Below, piece after piece: positions 27,785 to 35,501 of a stretch of 64,000 nucleotides of DNA. This DNA is from Pseudomonas sp. JUb42 (GTDB taxonomy: Bacteria > Pseudomonadota > Gammaproteobacteria > Pseudomonadales > Pseudomonadaceae), in assembly GCF_024807945.1 (NCBI RefSeq), contig NZ_JANUFD010000010.1:62001-126000 (forward strand). Direction: 5' to 3'. A model generated the notes under the pieces. The model made no database searches. It saw only the letters and a list, made by a program, of their open reading frames with translations, and had not been told where the DNA came from. A program made the position numbers and the translations under genes. Each line of letters begins with the position of its first letter. Within the stretch, counting starts at the first letter, position 1.

Positions 27785-29076
27785 ACCGGGGTCCATTCAG
27801 GGTCGAAGCCAGTGCCTGCGATCAGCGCGCCGTCGCGGCTGGTGTTGAAGAATTCCACTTCCGGGTGCAGGGCGATATAGCGCTCGAGTTCGATCAGGTA
27901 GCTGCGGAAATTCAACTGGGTGCGTACACGCTTTCCGCTTCCGTCCAGCAGCCAGTGACGGGACTCGTGCAACTTGGGCCCCAGGGTGCCGTCGCCCCAG
28001 CCGGTATGAGTCTTGTCGTTGGGGAAAGCGAAATCCGCGCCGAACAGGGTGACGCGCCCCGCGCCCATGCGCACCGCCAGATCGATGGCCGGATGGATCA
28101 CGCTGCCACCCACGTAGAGCTGGCCCTTGGGCACTTGCTCACGAACACTTTGGTACAGCGGGCTGTATGAATAACCGGCATACCGGGGGCCTTTCCAGGC
28201 GCCCAGCAGCGTCGCGTCGATCCGCGGCATATACACCAGTGAGACATGCTGCGAATCATATACGGGAAGATGCCAGTGGGTGATCCGGTGATCGATGCTG
28301 ACGACGATATCCGGTGCGATGCCGCTGTTTAGCAAGGGCACATAGGCCGTATCGACGCAGATGAACAGCGGTCGCTCAGCCAATCCACGGGTCTCGAGCA
28401 GACGTGGCAGATGCTGGGCCAGACTCGGCCCCGTGGCGATCACGAAGACCTCCCTGCCCGGCTGACTGCCAAACAGGTCGGCGACATCGGCATCCTGGCG
28501 CAGCAAATCCATACCCTGGGCCAATTGCTCAAGGATCTGCGGATCTTCGCCAGAGAAATCGCGATTGGTAAACGTCAGGTGAATCTCGCTGATCAGTCGA
28601 TCACGAATCCGCGCATTGAAATCGTCGGCCAGGACCAGTTCGGCAGGCAGGGCGAAGAAAGGCAGGCTGATTTCCCGGTGGTCACCCGCGTAAGACAACT
28701 CGACCCGGGGGTCGCTCAGCCAGTCGTCTTGCTCAAGCAATTGCAGCACGAGGGTGAAAACCGCGCCATTGAGCACATAGACATGCAAGCGCTGCAGCGT
28801 GGCTGAAGACAGGGCTATGCGTTGCAGATCACCCAGGCCGCAGCCGTACAGGTGCAGCAGCGGGCTGTCGGGCGGCAGGCTGTCGGCCTGCAACTGCGCT
28901 TCCTTGATGCGGTCATGGCGGCTGGTCAGCTGGATGCCATTAATGCTCAGGGTCGAGCCTTGGCCGTTGACCAATTGCGCGTCCAGCACGTCCGGGTCTT
29001 CGGCCAGCAGACGCTGCAACAGGTCTGGCCAGCGTTGTCCCAGTACGGCGATATTGCGCTGAAAAATCTCACTCAT
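27781..29076 (-). CDS. Maf/DUF115-type flagellin glycosyltransferase
   Basis: Motility-associated factor (Maf) proteins transfer nonulosonic acids such as pseudaminic acid from CMP onto Ser/Thr of flagellin in the cytoplasm. The 431-residue product contains the DUF115 core with FVIATGPSL at about 211-219, then FICVDTAYVPLL and GADFAF segments typical of the sialyltransferase-like fold. The ATG at 29076 gives M-S-E-I-F; a TTG four codons upstream is less likely. It sits three genes downstream of pseI and next to the flagellins, consistent with transfer of the Pse made by the adjacent genes. Confidence 0.88.
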   Translation of the reverse strand: MSEIFQRNIAVLGQRWPDLLQRLLAEDPDVLDAQLVNGQGSTLSINGIQLTSRHDRIKEAQLQADSLPPDSPLLHLYGCGLGDLQRIALSSATLQRLHVYVLNGAVFTLVLQLLEQDDWLSDPRVELSYAGDHREISLPFFALPAELVLADDFNARIRDRLISEIHLTFTNRDFSGEDPQILEQLAQGMDLLRQDADVADLFGSQPGREVFVIATGPSLAQHLPRLLETRGLAERPLFICVDTAYVPLLNSGIAPDIVVSIDHRITHWHLPVYDSQHVSLVYMPRIDATLLGAWKGPRYAGYSYSPLYQSVREQVPKGQLYVGGSVIHPAIDLAVRMGAGRVTLFGADFAFPNDKTHTGWGDGTLGPKLHESRHWLLDGSGKRVRTQLNFRSYLIELERYIALHPEVEFFNTSRDGALIAGTGFDPEWTPV

Positions 29077-29092
29077 AGACACACTCAAAGCA

Positions 29093-29118
29093 AAACGGCG
29101 ACATCAATGTCGCCGTTT
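29093..29118 (-). terminator. hairpin between the KAS III-like gene and maf
   Basis: AAACGGCGACAT and its complement ATGTCGCCGTTT form a 12-bp stem with a 2-nt loop, followed by TTGC on the minus strand. It may partly terminate or attenuate between the two genes. Confidence 0.65.
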
Positions 29119-29132
29119 CAGATCGTTCAGGA

Positions 29133-30059
29133 TCACTGACGATAAATGATTGCCGACCCCCAAGACAATCCAACACCGAAGCCACTGAGGGCAACGCGCT
29201 TCCAGCTGCCGTTGTCCAGGTGCTTTTCCAGTAGCAGTGGAATGCTCGACGAGACGGTATTGCCGGTCTCGAGCATGTCCTTGACGAACTTCTCCGGCTC
29301 ACCCTCGAAGCGCCGTGCCACGGCATCGACAATCGCCGCACTGCCCTGGTGGATGCAGAACGCATCGATATCGGCGCTTTGCAGCCCCGAGTCGTCGAGC
29401 AGTTCGTGCAGATGCGCCGGGACCTTGATCAGGGCGAAGTTGAACACCTGGCGGCCGTTCATGAAGAACACGCCGTCATTGACCTTCAGGTGCGGCGCAC
29501 CGGAACCGTCGGTGCCGAACTTGGCCTTGCCCAGTTGCCAGACGGCGTCTTCGCCCATCCAGGTGGCGGTGGCTGCATCACCGAAAAGCATAGTGGTGTT
29601 GCGGTCTTCCGGGTCGACGATTTTCGAATACGGGTCAGCCGTGACCAGCAGGCCATTTTTCAACCCTGCCGCTTCCATGAAGCCCTTGATCGCATACAGC
29701 CCGTAGACGTAACCGGAGCAACCCAGAGAAATATCGAACGCCGCAACGTGAGTCGGCAGGCCCAGTTTGTCCTGGACGATGGCCGAGGTATGCGGCAGTC
29801 CGTCTTCGTCACCGTTCTGGGTGATGACGATCAGTGCATCGATGGATTCGCGCTTGAGTTGCGGATTGGCGGCGAACAAGGCGTTAACCGCCTCGACGCA
29901 CAAATCGGAAGTTTCCTGGGCTTGATCCTTGCGCGGCAGAAAAGCTGAGCCGATCTTGCCAAGAATGAATTCATCATCCTTGCCGAATTTGGCGCCCTGC
30001 GCGTAGTTGTCAATGCCGGCCGTGGGCACATAACTCGCTATGCTTTTTATGCCAATCAT
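29133..30059 (-). CDS. 3-oxoacyl-ACP synthase III-like enzyme of the glycosylation island
   Basis: A 308-residue thiolase-fold enzyme. The KAS III catalytic triad is complete: C114 (LGCSGYVYGL), H237 (FCIHQGS) and N267 (TGNTVSSS). KAS III enzymes condense acyl-CoA with malonyl-ACP or transfer acyl groups; homologues occur in Pseudomonas flagellin glycosylation islands, where an acyl chain is thought to be attached to a glycan amino group. Two ATGs lie side by side (30062, 30059); the second has better spacing from GGGAAG. No acyl carrier protein gene is next to it. Confidence 0.9.
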   Translation of the reverse strand: MIGIKSIASYVPTAGIDNYAQGAKFGKDDEFILGKIGSAFLPRKDQAQETSDLCVEAVNALFAANPQLKRESIDALIVITQNGDEDGLPHTSAIVQDKLGLPTHVAAFDISLGCSGYVYGLYAIKGFMEAAGLKNGLLVTADPYSKIVDPEDRNTTMLFGDAATATWMGEDAVWQLGKAKFGTDGSGAPHLKVNDGVFFMNGRQVFNFALIKVPAHLHELLDDSGLQSADIDAFCIHQGSAAIVDAVARRFEGEPEKFVKDMLETGNTVSSSIPLLLEKHLDNGSWKRVALSGFGVGLSWGSAIIYRQ

Positions 30060-30240
30060 CATGGCTTCCCAATATAAAAAATCTTGAATATCACCGCTCT
30101 GAGATTGAGAGGCATTGCGAATCAGATGGCTGCGGGACTGCCGGAATGACTTCAAAACGTCATGAATTCAGCCAAGCGTCGACCTCGCCCGCGAGCACGA
30201 TACAGTGAAGATGCCCTTCGTGACTCATAGGTCACTAAGT

Positions 30241-30270
30241 TTTATACGCTTTTCACGAATCGGCTGACAA
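30241..30270 (-). promoter_or_regulatory. possible sigma-70 promoter of the KAS III-like gene
   Basis: Minus strand TTGTCA-N18-TATAAA, about 180 bp upstream of the gene. The dyad GTGACctatgaGTCAC (30220-30235) lies just downstream of the -10 box, near the expected start of transcription. The rest of the 416-bp gap contains only a REP pair and no further gene that I can support. Confidence 0.5.
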
Positions 30271-30350
30271 TGGTAGGAGGCCAGATCCTACGCAAAGGTG
30301 ATGGATGACCTTCACTGGCTACACAAACACTCTAAGGGCTGTGAGCAACT

Positions 30351-30438
30351 GTGGGAGCGAATTCATTCGCGAACAGGCCAGTACAGTCGATGGAGATGTA
30401 GCGCTTTCAAGATCCTTCGCGAATGAATTCGCTCCCAC
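30351..30438. repeat. REP pair between pseI and the KAS III-like gene
   Basis: GTGGGAGCGAATTCATTCGCGAA and its complement, starting 38 bp after the pseI stop codon; it marks the end of the pse transcription unit. Confidence 0.88.
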
Positions 30439-30475
30439 AGACGCCTGGAAAAAAAACGTCGCGATTGCAAATTTT

Positions 30476-31528
30476 CTACTCGACGACATCCCAACCCAAC
30501 GCCGTCCCCCGCTTGATGGCCTGCCGTGCCGCACGTCCGATAACCGCATCGATATGCTTGGGCGCCAGCCCCAGGCCAGGGCGAATGGCGCGGACATTAT
30601 CCTTGCTGAACACCTCGCCCTCGGCCATATCCCGCACCACATAGAGAGAGCGCCGGTATTGCAGGGAGTTGCGCTCGGCTTGCGTGGCGCCGTATTGCAC
30701 ATGCCCCAGGCCCTGCCAGGCGCGCTCGGTTTCCATGACCAGACTGGCCATTTCCGCAGGTTCCAGAGAGAAGCTGGCATCGACGCCGCCATCGGCACGA
30801 TCAAGGGTGAAGTGCTTTTCAATGACCGTGGCGCCCATGGCCACCGCTGCCACCGAGACGCCCACGCCCATGGTGTGATCCGACAGCCCGACCTCGCAGC
30901 CAAACAGTTCGCGCAAATGGGGAATGGTGCGGATATGACTGTTCTGTGGCGTCGCCGGGTAGGTGCTGGTGCATTTGAGCAACACCAGATCGGTACAGCC
31001 CGCCGCCCGCGCCGCACGCACGCTTTCGTCGAGTTCGGCGATGCTGGCCATGCCGGTGGAGATGATCATCGGCTTGCCGGTGGCGGCCACGCGCCGGATC
31101 AAGGGCAGGTCGGTGTTTTCAAAACTGGCGATCTTGTAGGCGGGCACATCGAGGCTCTCGAGAAAGTCGACGGCGCTTTCATCGAAAGGCGTGGAGAACG
31201 CCAGCATCCCCAGCTCCTTCGCCCGGGCAAAGATCGGTGCATGCCATTCCCACGGCGTATGGGCCTTTTCATACAGCGCATAGAGCGACGAACCGGCCCA
31301 CAGGTTGTTCGGGTCCTTGATGAAGAACTCGCCCTCGTCGATATCCAGGGTCATGGTGTCGGCGGTGTAGGTCTGCAGCTTCAAGGCGTGGGCGCCGGCC
31401 TTGGCAGCCGCTTCGACGATGCGCAGCGCCTGATCCAGAGACTGGTTGTGATTGCCGCTCATTTCCGCGATGACGAAAGGCGGCGCGTCAGGACCGATCA
31501 AACGTGAACCTATCTTGAAACTGCTCAT
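30476..31528 (-). CDS. pseI: PseI, pseudaminic acid synthase
   Basis: Condenses 2,4-diacetamido-2,4,6-trideoxy-L-altrose with phosphoenolpyruvate to pseudaminic acid. The 350-residue product has the NeuB-type TIM barrel (FVIAEMSGNHN near residues 18-28, then ALKLQTYTADTMT, IISTGMAS, LSDHTMG and VIEKHFTLDR) and a C-terminal SAF/antifreeze-like domain (about 290-346). The LSDHT and GNHN pattern favours PseI over sialic acid NeuB. Last gene of the run pseB-C-F-G-I. Confidence 0.94.
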   Translation of the reverse strand: MSSFKIGSRLIGPDAPPFVIAEMSGNHNQSLDQALRIVEAAAKAGAHALKLQTYTADTMTLDIDEGEFFIKDPNNLWAGSSLYALYEKAHTPWEWHAPIFARAKELGMLAFSTPFDESAVDFLESLDVPAYKIASFENTDLPLIRRVAATGKPMIISTGMASIAELDESVRAARAAGCTDLVLLKCTSTYPATPQNSHIRTIPHLRELFGCEVGLSDHTMGVGVSVAAVAMGATVIEKHFTLDRADGGVDASFSLEPAEMASLVMETERAWQGLGHVQYGATQAERNSLQYRRSLYVVRDMAEGEVFSKDNVRAIRPGLGLAPKHIDAVIGRAARQAIKRGTALGWDVVE

Positions 31529-31549
31529 TGCGCTGTACTCGTTGAAGAT

Positions 31550-32608
31550 TCAGGGGCGCGCCAGCAGGGCTTCGGCGACGCGTTGGGCGCCACGGCCATC
31601 GACCAGTTGCCGGGACTGGCGGGCAAAGCTGTGGCGCAACCAGGGATTATCCACCAACAGGCCGATGGCTTGCTGGAAGCGTTCGACACTGACCTGCTGG
31701 CTGGTGCCCAAATACAAGTGCATGCCCGCCTCGGCCAAAAGCTCGGCATTACGCTGCTGATTGGCGGCCACGGCGACACAGATGGTCGGCAGGCCGAAGG
31801 CGGCGCGCTCCCAGGTAGTGCCACCACCAGCACCGATAAACAGGTCGGCCTCGGCCATCAGCGGGGCAAAATCGCTGACGTGGGTTTGCAGGCGCCAGTT
31901 GGAGCGACCTTCGGCCAACGCCTGCATGGTGGCCCAGGCCGGGTTGCCGAGCCCGGCGATGAAATCCACCTCCAGGCGCGGAAAATTTGTCATCGCCTTC
32001 ATGGCTTCGTAGGTCTGGCCGACGGCATCGAAGCCGCCGAAATTAACAATAACCCTTCGTACGCTGGGCTTGATTGCCACCGGCTCGCACTGGAAAGCCT
32101 CGCGCATCAGCGCGTAGTGCGGGCCGAGCAAGGTACGGCAGCGCTTGTCGATCCAGGGCGCATAGGCCTGGGCGGTGCCGGAAAAATTCTGGTCCAGCAG
32201 CAGATCCACGGCATGACGGCGGTTCGCCAGGTCATCAATGGCCATCAACCTGGGTGCAAAACGCCGGGCCAGGGTTTGCCAATGGGCATCCAGGGCATAG
32301 TGATCGACGATCAGCCAGTCGAAGGCCGCTTCGGCAGCCAGTGCCGTCGCCATGGCGTCGATATCGGCCTGCCATGGCAGCAAGCTCTCGATATCGGCCT
32401 CGAGTGCTTCATCGGGATAATGCCCCGGCAGGCCATAAGCGCTAAAACCCTGTTCCCGCAGCCGCTCAAGCAGATGCCCCGGCAGTTCCCGACAGGCGAA
32501 CACCACCTCGGCGCCCTGGCTGCGCAAGGTATTGGCCAGGGTCAGGCAGCGGGTGATATGGCCGCTGCCGATCGCCAGTGAGGCGTCCGCCCGGACCAGT
32601 GCTCTCAT
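31550..32608 (-). CDS. pseG: PseG, UDP-sugar hydrolase of the pseudaminic acid pathway
   Basis: Removes UDP from UDP-2,4-diacetamido-2,4,6-trideoxy-beta-L-altrose. The 352-residue product has the GT-B-like start RADASLAIGSGHITRCLTLA (20 residues) with the catalytic-loop His, and a C-terminal nucleotide-binding half with IGAGGGTTWERAAFGLPTI. It carries no GNAT domain, so the PseG-PseH fusion found in some species is not the case here. The start overlaps pseF by 4 bp. Confidence 0.92.
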   Translation of the reverse strand: MRALVRADASLAIGSGHITRCLTLANTLRSQGAEVVFACRELPGHLLERLREQGFSAYGLPGHYPDEALEADIESLLPWQADIDAMATALAAEAAFDWLIVDHYALDAHWQTLARRFAPRLMAIDDLANRRHAVDLLLDQNFSGTAQAYAPWIDKRCRTLLGPHYALMREAFQCEPVAIKPSVRRVIVNFGGFDAVGQTYEAMKAMTNFPRLEVDFIAGLGNPAWATMQALAEGRSNWRLQTHVSDFAPLMAEADLFIGAGGGTTWERAAFGLPTICVAVAANQQRNAELLAEAGMHLYLGTSQQVSVERFQQAIGLLVDNPWLRHSFARQSRQLVDGRGAQRVAEALLARP

Positions 32609-33315
32609 CCGTGCAACTCGCCGCTGGCCAACAGGGCCGCGTACATGTATTCGGCGCGCAGCCAGTCTTCCTCAGTGTCGATGTCCTGCACCAGATGCCG
32701 GGGCAGGATGATCGGCACGCCCAGGGGCGAAAACACCGGGTCGCCACGCAGCCACGCAGCGCTGCGCCCCCAGTAGAACTGCCCGGCATCCTGATAGGCC
32801 TGCGGCAGGTCCTGGGAGCGTACGGCACTGAACTCGGGATACATCGGCTCGACGCCACCGGAAGGTTCCAGCACCAACGCCCGCTGCACCGGGAAGGCAA
32901 AGGTGCACACCGAGAAGGCAAAGGACTTGTCGAGGGCGCCCTCGATCGCTTGCAAACCCTGGCGCAGATAGCGCGGGCGCAACAGCGGCGCCGTAGCGTA
33001 GAGACAACAGGCGAAGTCGAAGGTCATGCCTTGCTCGGCCAACGCCTGTACGGCATGGCGAATCACCGGGCTGGTGCCGGTATGGTGGTCGGATAGCTCG
33101 GCGGGACGGATGAACGGCACATCGGCGCCATGGGCCAGAGCGACTTCGGCTATCTCCGGATCATCGGTACTGACCACAATCCGCTCAAATACGCCGCTGT
33201 CCAGAGCCGCGCGGATCGACCAGACGATCATCGGCGCGCCGTTGAAGCTTTTGAGATTCTTGCGCGGTATGCGCTGGCTGCCCCCACGGGCAGGAATGAT
33301 CGCGACGGCGCTCAT
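32605..33315 (-). CDS. pseF: PseF, CMP-pseudaminic acid synthetase
   Basis: Activates pseudaminic acid with CTP. The 236-residue protein has the cytidylyltransferase signature IIPARGGSQRIPRKNL (residues 6-21) and further conserved blocks (VVSTDDPEIA, YATAPLL). It lies 2 bp after the pseC stop and overlaps pseG. Confidence 0.93.
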   Translation of the reverse strand: MSAVAIIPARGGSQRIPRKNLKSFNGAPMIVWSIRAALDSGVFERIVVSTDDPEIAEVALAHGADVPFIRPAELSDHHTGTSPVIRHAVQALAEQGMTFDFACCLYATAPLLRPRYLRQGLQAIEGALDKSFAFSVCTFAFPVQRALVLEPSGGVEPMYPEFSAVRSQDLPQAYQDAGQFYWGRSAAWLRGDPVFSPLGVPIILPRHLVQDIDTEEDWLRAEYMYAALLASGELHG

Positions 33316-33317
33316 GG

Positions 33318-34475
33318 TTACCTCACTGACTGTTGCAACTGCCTGACGACGGTGTCTTGTTCGGCTTCGCTCATTGCCGGATAAAGCGGCAGGGTCAGCG
33401 CTTGCCCGTAATAGCGCTCGGCCTCGGGAAAGTCGCCGGGAGCAAAACCCAGGGCGCGATAATACGGCTGCAGATGCACAGGAATGTAATGCAGGTTTAC
33501 CCCAATGCCAGTTTCTCGCAGTGCTTCGAACACTTCGCGATGGCTTTTGCCGATGCGTTCGGTCTGCAAACGCACCACGTACAAGTGCCAGGCCGACTCG
33601 GCGTCCGTCTGGGCCGCAGGCAATTGCAGGGGCAGCCCGGCGAGCAGGCGGTGATAACGTGCCGCCAGTTCGCGACGACGCTCGACAAAAGCGTCAAGCT
33701 TGCCGAGCTGGGACAGCCCCAGCGCGGCCTGCATGTCGGTCATGCGGTAATTGAAACCCAACTCGACCTGTTGGTAGTACCACGGCCCATGACTGGCTTC
33801 GTCCATCTGCGCCGGGTCGCGGGTCATGCCGTGGCTGCGCAGGCGCCGCAGGCGCTCGGCCAGTTCGGGACGATTGGTCAGGACCATGCCGCCTTCGCCG
33901 GTGGTGATGATCTTCACCGGGTGAAAACTGAATACCGTCATCGCCGCATACTCGCCACTGCCCACCGGACGCCCGGCATAGCGGGCACCCACGGCGTGGG
34001 AAGCGTCTTCGATGACGATAAACCCGTAGCGCTCGGCCAGGGCGGCGATGGCGCGCATGTCGCAGCTCTGGCCGCTGAAGGCCACCGGGATCAGTACCTT
34101 GGGCAGACGCCCCTGCTGCTCGGCCTGTTCGAGCTTGCGCGCCAGAGCCTGGACATCAAGGTTCCAGGTCAGCGGATCAATATCGACGAAATCGACACTG
34201 GCCCCGCAAAAGCGCGCGCAGTTGGCCGACGCAAGAAAGGTATTAGGGCTGGTCCACAGCCAGTCACCCGGCCCCAGATCGGCCGCCAGACAAGCGATGT
34301 GCAGCGCCGCCGTGGCATTGCATACCGCCACGCCATAAGCCGCTTCGCAATACCCGGCCACCGCTGCTTCAAAACGTTCGAGGGTCGGCCCCTGGGTCAG
34401 CCAGTCCGATTCGAGCACCTGCACAACGGCGTCGATATCCGCCTGATCCAGGCTCTGCCGACCATACGGAATCAT
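33318..34475 (-). CDS. pseC: PseC, PLP-dependent aminotransferase
   Basis: Aminates C4 of the UDP-4-keto sugar made by PseB. The 385-residue DegT/DnrJ/EryC1-family protein has the PLP lysine K188 in FSFHPVKIITTGEGG, with IEDASHAVGA (about 155-164) upstream. The start overlaps the pseB stop (ATGA). Confidence 0.94.
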   Translation of the reverse strand: MIPYGRQSLDQADIDAVVQVLESDWLTQGPTLERFEAAVAGYCEAAYGVAVCNATAALHIACLAADLGPGDWLWTSPNTFLASANCARFCGASVDFVDIDPLTWNLDVQALARKLEQAEQQGRLPKVLIPVAFSGQSCDMRAIAALAERYGFIVIEDASHAVGARYAGRPVGSGEYAAMTVFSFHPVKIITTGEGGMVLTNRPELAERLRRLRSHGMTRDPAQMDEASHGPWYYQQVELGFNYRMTDMQAALGLSQLGKLDAFVERRRELAARYHRLLAGLPLQLPAAQTDAESAWHLYVVRLQTERIGKSHREVFEALRETGIGVNLHYIPVHLQPYYRALGFAPGDFPEAERYYGQALTLPLYPAMSEAEQDTVVRQLQQSVR

Positions 34476-35473
34476 GGCTTGATATCAGCGTGCAGGGCGG
34501 CGATCTGCTCGACCGTGAGGAAATGCGGATTGGTGTCGGAACGGTACTCGAACTCGTCCGCCACCGCCCTGCCCTGCTCGCCCAGCCCGTCGAGGCTGAA
34601 ATCAGCGTCGACGTTATTGAAGCGGATCGACGGCACGATGGTGTAGTGATCGGCGAACTCCAGGGTCATCCGTGCATCGTCCAGCGGCACCATCAGCTCA
34701 TGCAGCTTCTCGCCGGGACGGATGCCGACCAGCTTGTGCGGCAGGTCGGCGGCCATGGCCTGGGCCAGGTCGACGATACGAATGGACGGGATCTTGGGCA
34801 CGAACACTTCACCGCCCTGCATCCGCGCAAAGCTCTTCATGACAAAGTCCACGCCGTGTTCCAGGGTGATCCAGAAGCGGGTCATGCGCACATCGGTAAT
34901 CGGCAGCTCGCTGGCGCCTTGAGCAATCAGCTTGTTGAAAAACGGCACGATGGAGCCCCGCGAGCCCGCGACGTTGCCGTAGCGCACCACAGCAAAACGG
35001 GTGGCCTGATCACCGGCAATATTGTTGGCGGCGACAAACAGCTTGTCGGACAGCAGCTTGGTCGCGCCATACAAATTGATCGGGCTGGCGGCCTTGTCGG
35101 TGGACAAGGCAATCACGCCCTTGACGCCATTGGCGATGGCGGCGGCAATGATGTTCTCCGCGCCATTGACGTTGGTGCGGATGAACTCCGTGGGGTTGTA
35201 CTCCGCCGCCGGCACATGCTTGAGCGCCGCGGCATGGACCACGTAGTCGATGCCGCGCATACCCTGATGCAGACGCTCGGCATCGCGCACGTCGCCCAGG
35301 AAGAAACGCATGCAGGGTTCATTGAATTCCTGCTGCATCTCGTACTGTTTAAGCTCGTCCCGGGAAAACACCACGACCCGCTTGGGCTGGTAGCGCTCAA
35401 GCAGGATACGGATGAATTTGCGCCCGAACGAACCGGTGCCGCCTGAAATGAAAATCGATTTGCCGTTGAACAT
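34472..35473 (-). CDS. pseB: PseB, UDP-GlcNAc 4,6-dehydratase (inverting)
   Basis: First step of pseudaminic acid synthesis. The 333-residue short-chain dehydrogenase has the NAD(P) motif GGTGSFG at 11-17, STDKAASP near 124-131 and the catalytic YGATK (Y135, K139). The STDK in place of a Ser-x-x-Tyr pattern is typical of the C5-inverting enzymes. First of the five pse genes, 28 bp after the 975-residue glycosyltransferase. Confidence 0.95.
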   Translation of the reverse strand: MFNGKSIFISGGTGSFGRKFIRILLERYQPKRVVVFSRDELKQYEMQQEFNEPCMRFFLGDVRDAERLHQGMRGIDYVVHAAALKHVPAAEYNPTEFIRTNVNGAENIIAAAIANGVKGVIALSTDKAASPINLYGATKLLSDKLFVAANNIAGDQATRFAVVRYGNVAGSRGSIVPFFNKLIAQGASELPITDVRMTRFWITLEHGVDFVMKSFARMQGGEVFVPKIPSIRIVDLAQAMAADLPHKLVGIRPGEKLHELMVPLDDARMTLEFADHYTIVPSIRFNNVDADFSLDGLGEQGRAVADEFEYRSDTNPHFLTVEQIAALHADIKP

Positions 35474-35501
35474 CCCTTGAATCCTTTGACCGAGAACGGC
35501 C

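Noticed and set aside
30165-30190. AGGTCG-N5-TGGCT on the minus strand as a sigma-54 promoter of the KAS III-like gene
   Set aside because: The spacing fits but the -12 box is TGGC rather than TTGC and the -24 box is poor.
30060-30475. A hidden pseH in the gap between pseI and the KAS III-like gene
   Set aside because: The gap contains only a promoter candidate, a dyad and a REP pair; no frame of GNAT length is open.
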